Source: Desulfacinum sp. (GTDB lineage Bacteria; Desulfobacterota; Syntrophobacteria; Syntrophobacterales; DSM-9756). From it: a stretch of DNA of 64,000 nt. The translations under genes and the position numbers were made by a program. Under the pieces are notes generated by a model. It made no database searches and was not told where the DNA came from. It saw nothing but the letters and a program-made list of their open reading frames with translations. Shown piece by piece: positions 17,427-26,046 of this stretch. Location: NCBI GenBank assembly GCA_014359885.1, contig JACIYN010000027.1, positions 62,001 to 126,000 of the forward strand, in the 5' to 3' direction. Numbering within the stretch: position 1 is the first letter of the stretch; each line of letters begins with the position of its first letter.

Positions 17427-18569
17427 CTACCACGCACGGCGCGTGGCCAGGGAAAGGAGGCGGCCCAAGGCCGGCTCACGCGGCATCAGCGCCCCGAAGG
17501 GGCAGACTTCCACACAGCAGTAACAACGAATACACTTTTCATAGTCGAAGCGTGGTTCGGGATGGGATTCTGCAACCGCCCCGGCCGGGCAGATCTCCCA
17601 GCACTTGCCGCACGCTCCACACCGGCCGGGAAGGACCTCGGGGCGCCGCAGCAGGTATCGCCTTTGCAGCCCATGAAGCTTCGGGGGTCCGAAGAGCAGC
17701 GACCCCATTTTCGGAAGACGGAAGTGCTTGACGGGCTCGAATCTTCCTTCCATTTCCACGGCGGACGGCTGAAAGCCCTGGTCCATGGCCGCCCGCAAGG
17801 TGGGCAGCTCCGCGGCGTCGATCCCGAGGATTCGGCATACCGCGCAGTCCAGGGCCTCTCCGCTGCTTGAGGCCAGAAGGTACCCGATGGGCCTGGGGGT
17901 CCCTCCCAATCCGGGACCGTCTCCTTCCAGCCCCTGGACGCCGTCCAGCAGATGCACCGCCGGGTCGATGGTTCGGCAGATGGTGACCAGGAGCCGGGCA
18001 AACCACTCCGCATCGACCCCCGCACGCATATGCCATTGGGGCTTTCGGACCCCCACCACGCAGCCGAAGAGGTTCTTCACCGCCAGGGTGAGTAACATCT
18101 GGGAGTGCGTCTTCCATTTGGGCACATTCACCACCACGTCCGATTCCACGGCTTCCCGGGCCAGCTCCAGCCTATGGAAGGGAGGCGCCGCCGAGACGCT
18201 CACCGATTCCTTGAACTCCTGCACTTGAACGGGCAAGTCCCGCAGGGCTTCTTCCAGGCCGCTCCGGCGAAGGACGGCGCCAAAGGGTCCCACGGCGGGG
18301 CTGTCGGCCACCAGGATGCGCGCCGTGCCGTCGGAGGCATCCAGGACCCATTGGCAAACGATTCTCACGATAGCCGGGTGGGTCACCACGGCCCGCGCCG
18401 GCGCGGCGGGAGCCAGCAGGTTGGGTTTCACCAGAACCCGGGCGTTTCGCAGTCTCCCGGCCGGAAGAAGGGGCTCCAGCAGGGAGGAGATCGTTTCCTT
18501 GAGCCGATGATCATAATCGGCTAGGCTTTTCACGAGGACTTTGGCCACCGATTCGCTCCCGATAGACAC
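17427..18569 (-). CDS. DUF362 protein with C-terminal 2x[4Fe-4S] ferredoxin domain
   Basis: A 380-residue protein. The DUF362 domain (~1-300) shows VLVKPNLL, VTHPAIVRIV, VVNVPKWKTHSQMLLTLAVK and NLFGCVVG. Two four-cysteine clusters follow at ~315-365 (CGACGKCWEICPAGAV, CIRCYCCVEVCPFGAL), predicting two [4Fe-4S] clusters. Members are assumed to be redox enzymes, but the reaction is unknown. It precedes slyD on the same strand with a 113-bp gap. Confidence 0.85.
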   Translation of the reverse strand: MSIGSESVAKVLVKSLADYDHRLKETISSLLEPLLPAGRLRNARVLVKPNLLAPAAPARAVVTHPAIVRIVCQWVLDASDGTARILVADSPAVGPFGAVLRRSGLEEALRDLPVQVQEFKESVSVSAAPPFHRLELAREAVESDVVVNVPKWKTHSQMLLTLAVKNLFGCVVGVRKPQWHMRAGVDAEWFARLLVTICRTIDPAVHLLDGVQGLEGDGPGLGGTPRPIGYLLASSSGEALDCAVCRILGIDAAELPTLRAAMDQGFQPSAVEMEGRFEPVKHFRLPKMGSLLFGPPKLHGLQRRYLLRRPEVLPGRCGACGKCWEICPAGAVAESHPEPRFDYEKCIRCYCCVEVCPFGALMPREPALGRLLSLATRRAW

Positions 18570-18818
18570 AGGGGCAACGTTTTTTCGGCCGGGAGAAGAG
18601 GGGCCGGCCGGGATCCCATCATCGTGCCGAAGCTACCACAAAGGGGATGGCTTTCCCATAGACTCCTCCTTTTCGCGTGCGGATGCGCAAAGCGATCCAC
18701 GGGCATCCCACGGGACGCACACGCACAAAGCCGAGGTAGGTACGGGCGGCTCGCGAACCGCCCTTGCATGAACCCGCAGGACACCGATCAAACTCGCTTT
18801 TGCAAGGAGTACTTCTCC

Positions 18819-19418
18819 ATGAAACCCATCCGCTACAACGGGATCAACCACCTGGCCATGGTGACCCGGGATATGGACGCAACCATTCGCTTCTGGAGGG
18901 ATCTTCTGGGCATGCCACTCATGGTGGCCATGGGACGGCCCGGTTACCGCCACTATTTCTTTTCCATCTCCGAAACCGATGCCATCGCCTTTTTCGAATG
19001 GCCCGATGCGGCCCCGGTGGAAGAAAAAGACCACGGCGTGCCGGTGCGCGGCCCCGTCGTCTTCGATCACGTATCCTTTTCGGTCGAAGAAGCGGACGAT
19101 CTTTGGGAATTGAAGGCGCGGCTGGAGGCCGCCGGCTTCTGGGCGTCCGAGGTGATCGATCACGGCTTCATCTGGTCCCTCTATTCCTTCGATCCCAACG
19201 GGATCGCCATCGAGTTCAGCTATCCGCTGCCCGACGTGGATGTGCGCCGCCGGCCGCGGCTCGTGGATCCCCAACCGTCCGCCGTCACATTGGAGGGACC
19301 TGATCCCGTGGGCCATGCTTGGCCGCATCCCGACACACCCATCCCGGAAGAAGAAAAGAGGGTGTATCCGGGAGAAGGGGAAAAACTCAAAGATCCACGG
19401 GCGCTCTGGAAGCGGTGA
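18819..19418 (+). CDS. VOC-family (glyoxalase/bleomycin-resistance-like) protein
   Basis: A 199-residue vicinal-oxygen-chelate fold protein: NGINHLAMVTRDMDATIRFW gives the first metal His, FDHVSFSVEEADDLW the second module, and DPNGIAIEFSYP the C-terminal Glu ligand. A Pro-rich tail of about 55 residues follows. Start at 18819 after AAGGAG; the upstream in-frame codons are not family-like. Substrate unknown. Confidence 0.85.
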   Translation: MKPIRYNGINHLAMVTRDMDATIRFWRDLLGMPLMVAMGRPGYRHYFFSISETDAIAFFEWPDAAPVEEKDHGVPVRGPVVFDHVSFSVEEADDLWELKARLEAAGFWASEVIDHGFIWSLYSFDPNGIAIEFSYPLPDVDVRRRPRLVDPQPSAVTLEGPDPVGHAWPHPDTPIPEEEKRVYPGEGEKLKDPRALWKR

Positions 19419-19491
19419 ACCAACGTGGCGCCCTACGCAGCCCAGCCTCAGGTTCCACCTGGGATCCCACGCGTTCAGGATCTATTCCCGC

Positions 19492-19746
19492 TCATCCCCG
19501 CCTTTCTTGGGCTCTCAGCGCACCCGGGTCCTTTTCGAGCCGGGAAAAGAGATCCCGCAACCGATCCACCTCTTCCGGCAGGAGATCGTCCGGTACTTGC
19601 CCCTTGCCCACCGCCCGCGCCGTGATGTAGCGGGCGCAGCCCGTGTAATCTCCATCGCAATAGCGTTCGCGCAGGCGCCCGTTACACGATTTCCGGCACT
19701 CGGTGAGAAAAAAGCAGCATGTTGGCTTGAGGTCGCAGCAGACCAT
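19492..19746 (-). CDS. Small cysteine-rich protein, function unknown
   Basis: An 84-residue protein, MVCCDLKPTCCFFLTECRKS, with nine Cys in the first 37 residues (CC, CC, C, C, C-x6-C) followed by an acidic helical tail. The ATG at 19746 is preceded by AAGGGGAT. The Cys pattern suggests an Fe-S or zinc site; family not recognised. It is divergent from the nqr cluster, where nqrA might have been expected, but resembles no Nqr subunit. Confidence 0.6.
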   Translation of the reverse strand: MVCCDLKPTCCFFLTECRKSCNGRLRERYCDGDYTGCARYITARAVGKGQVPDDLLPEEVDRLRDLFSRLEKDPGALRAQERRG

Positions 19747-20049
19747 GGTGATATCCCCTTCCACAGGATAGATGGAACGGCGATCCCCCGTTCCTGAAAA
19801 TTGCGGCCTTATAGCGATCCGGACATCCAATTGCAACCTTTCATTCACCCCTTCGGATTTTTTCAAAAAAGACTTGAGGGAAGGCAACTTCTGCGGACAA
19901 ACCACCTTCCGCCCCAGCGGCAGACGCCGTGGCAACGGCATCAGCTCTCTTGAACTACTTCTCTTAATCGGTTAGCTATGAGGGCACGCACGAAAATGAG
20001 GGACGGTGGTGGTTTCGGATTCTGCACTCAAGGCGGACGATCGGAAGAG

Positions 20050-21021
20050 ATGATGCTCAGCGGTGGCTTGGTTCCCAAGAAGTATCTTCTGGTGCAACCG
20101 GTGATGATGCGGGTCGTTGTGGGTTTGCTGCCGTGTCTTGTGGGATCGGTCCTTTTCTTCGGCTGGCGCCCGATCCTTGTCACCCTGGTGGCCCTCACGG
20201 CCGGCACCCTGGCGGAAGCCGCTTTCACCCTTCGGCAGGGCAAGCCCGTCACCTCCGCGGTCTTTGTGACCAGTCTCATCTATTCGCTGAGTCTCCCTCC
20301 CACGGTGCCCCTTTGGATCGTCGCCGTGGGCATCGTTTTCGGCGTCGTATTCGGCAAGATGGCCTTCGGCGGATTCGGCTACAACGTCTACAACCCGGCC
20401 ATGGTGGGGCGCTGTTTCGTTTATATCAGCTTTCCCATCTTCCTCACGGCGCGATGGGTGCCGCCCTTCGGTTCCCTGGCCGAGGGGGTCCGCGGCTGGC
20501 TCCCGCCCTTGGACGCGGTCACGTCCGCCACGCCTTTGCGCCTGGTCCAGGCCGGGCAGGACGTTCCCCTGGGACCGCTCTTTTTCGGCAACATTTCCGG
20601 GTCCATGGGAGAAACCAGCGCCCTGCTCGTTCTTCTGGGCGGTGCCTACATCATCTATAAGAAGGCCGCCCAGTGGCGACTGGCCGTCTCGTGCCTTTTC
20701 GGAGCCGCCGCCACCGCTTCCGTACTCTACATCCTGCGGGTTCCCGGAGTCCCTGACCCGCTCACCAATCTCCTGGCGGGATCTCTGCTGTTCGGCGCCT
20801 TCTTCGTGGTCACCGAACCCATCAGCGGGCCCAAGACCAAACCCGCCCAATGGGCCTATGGAATCGCCATCGGATCCCTCACGATCCTGTTGCGACGCTA
20901 CTCCAACTTTCCGGAAGGCGTCATGTTTTCCGTGCTATTCATGAACACATTCGTGCCGCTGCTCGATCGGGCGGCCAAGTTCTTCCAAGAAAAGAAGAAA
21001 GCACAGGCCACGGCGTCATGA
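20050..21021 (+). CDS. nqrB: NqrB/RnfD-type membrane flavoprotein subunit
   Basis: A 323-residue integral membrane protein with about nine hydrophobic helices. GGFGYNVYNPAMVGRCFV (~107-124) is the family core. DAVTSATPL ends at Thr161, the predicted covalent FMN site (family motif S/T-G-A-T), with Ala replacing Gly. The tail SNFPEGVMFSVLFMNTFVPL is typical. It is shorter than NqrB (about 410 aa) and close to RnfD; the nqrF downstream makes the Nqr assignment preferable. Start taken at 20050; the ribosome site is weak. Overlaps nqrC in ATGA. Confidence 0.88.
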   Translation: MMLSGGLVPKKYLLVQPVMMRVVVGLLPCLVGSVLFFGWRPILVTLVALTAGTLAEAAFTLRQGKPVTSAVFVTSLIYSLSLPPTVPLWIVAVGIVFGVVFGKMAFGGFGYNVYNPAMVGRCFVYISFPIFLTARWVPPFGSLAEGVRGWLPPLDAVTSATPLRLVQAGQDVPLGPLFFGNISGSMGETSALLVLLGGAYIIYKKAAQWRLAVSCLFGAAATASVLYILRVPGVPDPLTNLLAGSLLFGAFFVVTEPISGPKTKPAQWAYGIAIGSLTILLRRYSNFPEGVMFSVLFMNTFVPLLDRAAKFFQEKKKAQATAS

Positions 21022-21659
21022 AAGAGCGGCTCTTTTCGGTCCTGTTCATGTTTGTTCTGGCTCTCGCCTTCACCTCGGTGGTCGGGGGGGTGAATTGGGT
21101 GAGTCAGGAGCGCATTCGCCTGAACGAAGAAACCAAGCTCCAGCGCGTCGTCCTTTCGGTGCTGGACCTTCTGCCCGCCGGGTCCGCGGGCAAGCAGGAG
21201 ATGCAGCAAATCTTTGAGCGGCGTATTCGCCCCCTGTCCCTGGGGGACCGAACGCTCTACGTGGCTTTGGATCAGGACGGAACCCGGGTGCTGGGATACG
21301 CCTTTCCCATTTCCGGCCCCGGGTTTTGGGGCCCCATCTACGGCATGATCGCCGTGGATGCTCAGGTGCAAAAGATCCTGGGCATCGCCTTCTACCGGCA
21401 TAGCGAAACCCCCGGATTGGGTGGCCGCATCACCGAAGCCTGGTTCCGTGACCAGTTCCGAGGAAAAGAGTTGCAGGTTCCCGGTCCCGGCATGCGGTTC
21501 TTCTACCTCAAGCCGGCCGGCACGTCCGCGGCCCCCAACGAACTGGACGCCATCACCGGCGCTACGGAAACCAGCCGGCGTCTGGAAGCCTTTCTGGACC
21601 GGGAGCTGAAACGCACCATCCCGCTCCTGCTGGAGCAACGCAAGCTGGGAAAGATTTAA
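21018..21659 (+). CDS. nqrC: NqrC/RnfG-type covalent FMN subunit
   Basis: A 213-residue protein with one N-terminal membrane anchor (~6-27) and a periplasmic FMN-binding domain. TPGLGGRI (~131-138) is the family turn and DAITGATETS carries the phosphoester FMN at Thr183. ApbE, encoded nearby, is the enzyme that flavinylates this motif. The ATG overlaps the nqrB stop. A 231-bp gap with two repeats separates it from nqrD. Confidence 0.93.
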   Translation: MKERLFSVLFMFVLALAFTSVVGGVNWVSQERIRLNEETKLQRVVLSVLDLLPAGSAGKQEMQQIFERRIRPLSLGDRTLYVALDQDGTRVLGYAFPISGPGFWGPIYGMIAVDAQVQKILGIAFYRHSETPGLGGRITEAWFRDQFRGKELQVPGPGMRFFYLKPAGTSAAPNELDAITGATETSRRLEAFLDRELKRTIPLLLEQRKLGKI

Positions 21660-21694
21660 TATGAGACGCGACCCCGTTCCGTTTTTGCGCACGG

Positions 21695-21728
21695 CCTGTA
21701 GGGGCGAATAATCATTCGCCCCTACAGG
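21695..21728. repeat. Palindromic GTAGGGGCGAA repeat, copy 2
   Basis: CCTGTAGGGGCGAAT and its inverse ATTCGCCCCTACAGG around AATC form a 15-bp-stem palindrome, located between nqrC and nqrD. Confidence 0.9.
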
Positions 21729-21784
21729 GGTCGGCTTCCCAAAGGTGCGTTTCATCATTCGTTGTCACGGGCCGTTCGTGATGA

Positions 21785-21838
21785 GGGTTAACGAGAAAGA
21801 GAACCGCGCATGCACGCCCATGGACGCCAATGGAAATG
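21785..21838 (+). repeat. Dispersed repeat, short copy
   Basis: GAGAAAGAGAACCGCGCATG, then CACGCCCATGGACGCCAATG, aligns with the first 50 bp of the copies at 6281 and 55887. Confidence 0.65.
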
Positions 21839-21890
21839 ACCCGATCCCAATCGGGATGAAGATACCGCACTCCTTGCAAGGATCATCGTC

Positions 21891-22508
21891 ATGGCAGCGG
21901 ATACGGCCAAGAGTCTTTTTCGAAAAGGCGTCTGGGGAGAAAACCCCGTTTTTCGTCAAATCCTGGGGATCTGCTCCGCCCTCGCCGTCACTAACCTCAT
22001 GACCAACACCTTCATCATGGGAGTGAGCCTCATTTTCGTCACCGCCATGTCCAACGCCACGGTCTCGGCCCTCAGGCGCATCACCCCCGGCCGCATCCGC
22101 ATGATGGTGCAGGTGCTCATTATCGCCTCCTACGTGATGATCGTGGACATCGTGCTGAAGGCCTACCTGCCGGAGATCAGCGAGGCGCTGGGCCCCTACG
22201 TGGGACTCATCATCACCAACTGCATCATCATGGGAAGGTGCGAGGGCTATGCCCGCAACAATCCCGTTTGGCCGTCTTTCCTGGACGGCATCGCGTCGGG
22301 AACCGGCTATGCCCTGGTGCTTCTCGTCATCGCGTTCGTCCGCGAGCTTCTGGGCTTCGGCACCGTTTTCGGCCACCCCGTCCTGCCGTCCTGGTGGGTC
22401 CCCTGGACCATCATGGTCATGGCCCCCGCCGGCTTCTTCATGCTGGGCCTTTTCATCTGGGTGGCCTACCAGTTCGAAAAACCCGAAGAAAAGAAAGCGC
22501 CGCGCTAG
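21891..22508 (+). CDS. nqrD: Na+-translocating NADH:quinone reductase subunit D
   Basis: A 205-residue membrane protein with six predicted helices. Conserved LGICSALAVTN (Cys28) and GLIITNCIIMGR (Cys111) provide the two cysteines that, with those of NqrE, hold the intramembrane iron centre. The start follows AAGGA and matches the family N-terminus. The RnfE paralogue has the same motifs; NqrF nearby decides the name. Confidence 0.93.
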   Translation: MAADTAKSLFRKGVWGENPVFRQILGICSALAVTNLMTNTFIMGVSLIFVTAMSNATVSALRRITPGRIRMMVQVLIIASYVMIVDIVLKAYLPEISEALGPYVGLIITNCIIMGRCEGYARNNPVWPSFLDGIASGTGYALVLLVIAFVRELLGFGTVFGHPVLPSWWVPWTIMVMAPAGFFMLGLFIWVAYQFEKPEEKKAPR

Positions 22509-22523
22509 GAGGGCCCCACCGGC

Positions 22524-23117
22524 ATGGAAACCACCTTGAGCGCTCCGGTGATCTTTTTCGCCGCCATCTTCACCAACAACATCCTGCTGGCCAACTTCCT
22601 GGGCATGTGCTCCTTTCTGGCCATCTCCAGGGAGCTCAAGTCCGCCGTGGGCCTCGGCCTGGCGGTCACCTTCGTCATGACCTGCACCACGGCCATTAAT
22701 TTCCTGGTCTACCATCACCTGCTGGTTCCCTTCGGCCTGGTGCACTTTCGTTACATTGTCTTCATCATCGTCATCGCCGCCTTCGTCCAGCTAGTGGAGA
22801 TGGTCATCGACCGCTATTCGCCGGCGCTCTACGTGGTTCTGGGCGTCTTTCTGCCGCTCATCACCGTCAACTGCGCCATCCTGGGCGTCTGTCTCTTCAT
22901 GATCATCCGTCACTACAATTTCATTCAGTCGGTGGCCTACGGGTTCGGCGGCGGCTTGGGATGGCTGCTGGCCATTACGGCCTTGGCCGGGATCCGGGAA
23001 AAGATTCGGAAGGCTCCGATCCCCAAGGCCCTGGAGGGCCCTGGGATCAGTCTCATCGTCGCGGGCCTCATGGCCCTTTCGTTCATGGCCTTCAGCGGCA
23101 TGATCCAGATCGGTTGA
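22524..23117 (+). CDS. nqrE: Na+-translocating NADH:quinone reductase subunit E
   Basis: A 197-residue, six-helix membrane protein. NNILLANFLGMCSFLA (Cys29) and LPLITVNCAILG (Cys117) give the partner cysteines of the NqrD/E iron centre. A GGAGGG site precedes the ATG, 15 bp after nqrD. Inverted topology relative to NqrD is the family rule. Confidence 0.94.
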   Translation: METTLSAPVIFFAAIFTNNILLANFLGMCSFLAISRELKSAVGLGLAVTFVMTCTTAINFLVYHHLLVPFGLVHFRYIVFIIVIAAFVQLVEMVIDRYSPALYVVLGVFLPLITVNCAILGVCLFMIIRHYNFIQSVAYGFGGGLGWLLAITALAGIREKIRKAPIPKALEGPGISLIVAGLMALSFMAFSGMIQIG

Positions 23118-23129
23118 GGTCGACATACC

Positions 23130-24233
23130 ATGGTACAACTCGCCTTGGGTCTCCTTTCCATAAGCGCCTTGGCGGCCTTTCTGGCCCTGCTGCTGGAAGC
23201 CGCCCACGCGGTTCTGGCCGACTACGGCGAATGCCGCATCTCCATCAACGAAGGGGAAAAGGAGCTCACCGTCCAGGGAGGAGGAAAACTCCTGGGCACG
23301 CTTATGGACCAGGGCATCTTCATCCCCTCCGCCTGCGGCGGCCGGGGAAGCTGCGGGCTGTGCAAGGTCCGGGTTCTGGATGGCGGCGGCCCCATCCTGC
23401 CTACCGAAACACCCTACATGGATGAAAAGGAAATCGCCGAGCAGGTGCGCCTGTCGTGCCAGGTGCGCGTGCGAAACGACCTGCTGATCCGCATCCCGGA
23501 GGAGTTCTTCCTCATCAAGGAATACACCGCCGTGGTGGCCGGGCTTCGTCCTCTGACCCACAACATCAAGGAGGTGCATCTCAAGCTGGTGGATCCGCCG
23601 GAGATCACCTTCAAGCCCGGCCAGTTCATCCAGTTCCAGGTGCCCGAATACCCCGGCTGCCCGGAACCGGTGTACCGGGCCTATTCCATCGCATCGCCCG
23701 CGGCCCTCAGGACGGAGATCAAGCTGGTGATCACCCGCGTGGAGCACGGCCTGGCCACCACCTACATCCACACGCTGCTCAAGGAAGGCGACACCGTGCG
23801 CATCAACGGCCCCTACGGCGATTTTTACCTGCGCGAATCCGAGCGGGAGATGATTCTCATCGGTACCGGCTCCGGCCTGGCCCCGCTCATGTCCATCCTG
23901 CATCAGATGGCCGACGAAAAGATCGACCGCCGGGCCACCTTGTATTTCGGAGTCCGAGCCAAGGCCGATCTCTTTTATCAGGAGGAAATTCAGGCCCTGG
24001 CGGAACGCATCCCGGGGCTCACCTACGTGCCGGTCCTGTCGGATCCGGCCCCCGAAGACGGCTGGGAGGGCGAAACCGGGTACGTCACGGACGCGGTGGC
24101 CCGCCGGGTGGCGGACGCTTCGGACATGGAGGCCTATCTTTGCGGCAACCCGCTCATGATCAACGCCGCCGTGGACATCCTGAAGAGCAAGGGCCTCCCG
24201 GAAGACCGCATCTTCTATGACAAGTTTGCATGA
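23130..24233 (+). CDS. nqrF: NADH:quinone reductase subunit F (2Fe-2S, FAD)
   Basis: A 367-residue protein: one N-terminal membrane helix (~3-24), a plant-type [2Fe-2S] domain with C69-x5-C75-x2-C78-x31-C110 (SACGGRGSCGLCKV, RLSCQV), a ferredoxin-reductase FAD domain (RAYSIAS) and an NADH domain (LIGTGSGLAPLMSILHQM, CGNPLMINAAV). It takes hydride from NADH and passes electrons to the membrane subunits. About 40 residues shorter than classical NqrF, mainly in the flavin domain. NqrF has no counterpart in Rnf, so this gene identifies the cluster as Nqr-type. Confidence 0.93.
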   Translation: MVQLALGLLSISALAAFLALLLEAAHAVLADYGECRISINEGEKELTVQGGGKLLGTLMDQGIFIPSACGGRGSCGLCKVRVLDGGGPILPTETPYMDEKEIAEQVRLSCQVRVRNDLLIRIPEEFFLIKEYTAVVAGLRPLTHNIKEVHLKLVDPPEITFKPGQFIQFQVPEYPGCPEPVYRAYSIASPAALRTEIKLVITRVEHGLATTYIHTLLKEGDTVRINGPYGDFYLRESEREMILIGTGSGLAPLMSILHQMADEKIDRRATLYFGVRAKADLFYQEEIQALAERIPGLTYVPVLSDPAPEDGWEGETGYVTDAVARRVADASDMEAYLCGNPLMINAAVDILKSKGLPEDRIFYDKFA

Positions 24234-24269
24234 GGCGCGGCCCATCCAGGGCCGCGTGAAGGGGGGACC

Positions 24270-24773
24270 ATGGGACGTTTTCCCGTCTACCAAAGCCCGG
24301 AATTGGATGAGGTGGAGCGAAGGCTCCGGCCGGGCCCGCACCGGCACGGGTACCTGGAAGGGGACCCGCGGCCGCTCATCCAGATCCTCACGGAAGATGA
24401 AAAGGCGGTGAAGGAAGCGGGCCTCTACCACGACGCCATCGCCCGCAGGCTTCGCGCTCTCACCGAGGCCGCCAAGAGGGCCCTGGGCGAGCCCGTGGTG
24501 GTGGAAGATCGGTTGCGCGTGCGGGTCGAAGCCGCCCGCGGGAAGCTCCCCTGCCCTTGGGGACATCCGGGCCTCTATCCCAAGACCCATGTGGAACTGG
24601 AGCGGCTCGATACGGGAGAGCGGCTCCAGTGGACGGATCTTTCCATCCACTTCATCGAGGCCCACGGCTTTTACCAGGGTGCGGCCAGCCCCTATCGGCT
24701 GGATCCCCCGACGGTCATTCGGATACTGGACCTGAAGCCGGAGGAGTCGCCCCAGGCCGTTCCACCAGCCTGA
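24270..24773 (+). CDS. Conserved-looking protein of unknown function downstream of nqrF
   Basis: A 167-residue soluble protein starting MGRFPVYQSPELDEVERRLR after a GGGGGGA site, 36 bp behind nqrF and so probably in the nqr transcript. There are no membrane helices. The most family-like segment is HPGLYPKTHVELERL then DLSIHFIEAHGFYQG. Its 3' end overlaps the convergent apbE by 59 bp. I do not recognise the family. Position suggests a role with Nqr or flavin transfer, which is inference. Confidence 0.7.
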   Translation: MGRFPVYQSPELDEVERRLRPGPHRHGYLEGDPRPLIQILTEDEKAVKEAGLYHDAIARRLRALTEAAKRALGEPVVVEDRLRVRVEAARGKLPCPWGHPGLYPKTHVELERLDTGERLQWTDLSIHFIEAHGFYQGAASPYRLDPPTVIRILDLKPEESPQAVPPA

Positions 24774-25806
24774 TCCCTTGACGGCGGATGGACGCCGGAT
24801 CGATTTCCAGATTTTTCAGGAAATGTGCGGAGACCCGCATTTCCAGCCCTCCCGAGGGGCCTTCCGTAATCACGGCCGCCTCCACTCCGGGGATGGACTC
24901 CACCACCGAAAGGCCCTTTTCCGCCCCCAGAACGAGAACCCCGGTGGCCAGCCCGTCCGCCACAACGGCCTCGGGCGCCGTCACCGTCACGGAAGCGGTC
25001 TTCTGAGCCGTGAAGCCCGACCGCGGGTCGATGATGTGGCTGTAGCGTTTCCCGTCCTTGATAAAGAACCTTTCATAATCGCCCGAAGTGACGATCGCCA
25101 TATCTTTCACCTTGGCGGCCGCAAGCACACCGTCCTTTTGCCGCGGATGGCGGATGCCGATTGTCCAGGGATCCCCGTTGGGCTTTCGTCCGTAGGCATA
25201 GACATCCCCGCCCGCATTCACCAGGGCCGCCCTCACCCCCAGGTTCTTGAGGATCGCAACGGCCCGGTCGATGGCATAGCCCTTGGCGATGCCCCCCAGG
25301 TCCACCGCCATGCCGGGGTCGGCGAAGGCCACCGTGCGATCGTGTTCCGAGACCATGAGCTTTCGGTATCCCACATGGCTTAGGGCCTCCCGGATCCTGT
25401 CGTCGGTGGGAAGGATCTTTTCCGCCCTGTAGATGGGCCAAAGGCGCAACAACGGGGCCACGGTCACGTCGAAGGCGCCCTGGGTGAGCTGGGAAATGCG
25501 AAGGGAGGTCCGCAGGAGCGCCACAAGCTCTTGGGAAACCTGGACGGGCCCTCGGCCGGCAAGACGGTTGAGCCTGGAAAGCTCGCTCTCTTCCCGAAAG
25601 AAGCTCATCTCCCGCTCGATCCGCTCCATTTCCGAAAAAGCGGCCTTGATGGCATGAAAAGCCGCATCCTCATCTTGAGCCGCCACGCTGATCTCCACGA
25701 TGGTTCCCATGATGGGCCTTGCGACGGCCACCACCTGGGGAGCCTGGGTGCATCCCCAGCAAAGGAACACGTAAAGCAGGCAGACAACCGCTCCGATTCG
25801 TTTCAT
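24715..25806 (-). CDS. apbE: FAD:protein FMN transferase ApbE
   Basis: A 363-residue ApbE. MKRIGAVVCLLYVFLCWGC is a signal/lipoprotein-like N-terminus with a candidate lipid Cys19, so it should act outside the cytoplasm. PIMGTIVEISV, SELSRLNR, VDLGGIAKGYAIDRAV, NAGGDVYAYG and SHIIDPRSG are family motifs covering the FAD and Mg2+ sites. It transfers FMN to Thr in S/T-G-A-T motifs such as Thr183 of the neighbouring NqrC. Start at 25806 after GAGGAAAAG. It is convergent to the nqr genes. Confidence 0.94.
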   Translation of the reverse strand: MKRIGAVVCLLYVFLCWGCTQAPQVVAVARPIMGTIVEISVAAQDEDAAFHAIKAAFSEMERIEREMSFFREESELSRLNRLAGRGPVQVSQELVALLRTSLRISQLTQGAFDVTVAPLLRLWPIYRAEKILPTDDRIREALSHVGYRKLMVSEHDRTVAFADPGMAVDLGGIAKGYAIDRAVAILKNLGVRAALVNAGGDVYAYGRKPNGDPWTIGIRHPRQKDGVLAAAKVKDMAIVTSGDYERFFIKDGKRYSHIIDPRSGFTAQKTASVTVTAPEAVVADGLATGVLVLGAEKGLSVVESIPGVEAAVITEGPSGGLEMRVSAHFLKNLEIDPASIRRQGIRLVERPGATPPASGPVSE

Positions 25807-26046
25807 CTTTTCCTCGATGATCGGTTTCCTCGGAAAGCCCCTTCTTGTTTTCAAGTATCCGAGCGTGTCATATTGGACCAAGCGGCAGCGGATGCGCAAC
25901 CGGATTGCTCCCCGTTCCTTTGTTTCCTGTTCCCGTTCCCCCTCCCCGTCTCGCGGATTTCCTTGGTTCTTTTCCACATCCCTTATGCCCGCACAACCAC
26001 CGGGCGAAGATGGTATCAACCCGAAGACGCAAGGAGGGCACCGGCC

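Larger units (their letters stand above)
21660..21890. other. Gap inside the nqr cluster holding two repeats
   Basis: 231 bp between nqrC and nqrD, the only large gap in the cluster. It contains a palindromic repeat (21695-21728) and a dispersed-repeat copy (21785-21838). No gene was seen. Confidence 0.7.

Noticed and set aside
20050-24233. Assignment of the cluster as a canonical Rnf complex
   Set aside because: The subunits shared with Rnf are present, but rnfB and rnfC are absent and a full nqrF with [2Fe-2S]/FAD/NADH domains is present.
22791-24665. A 624-codon minus-strand frame opposite nqrE/nqrF
   Set aside because: Antisense to confidently identified Nqr genes and without domain motifs.
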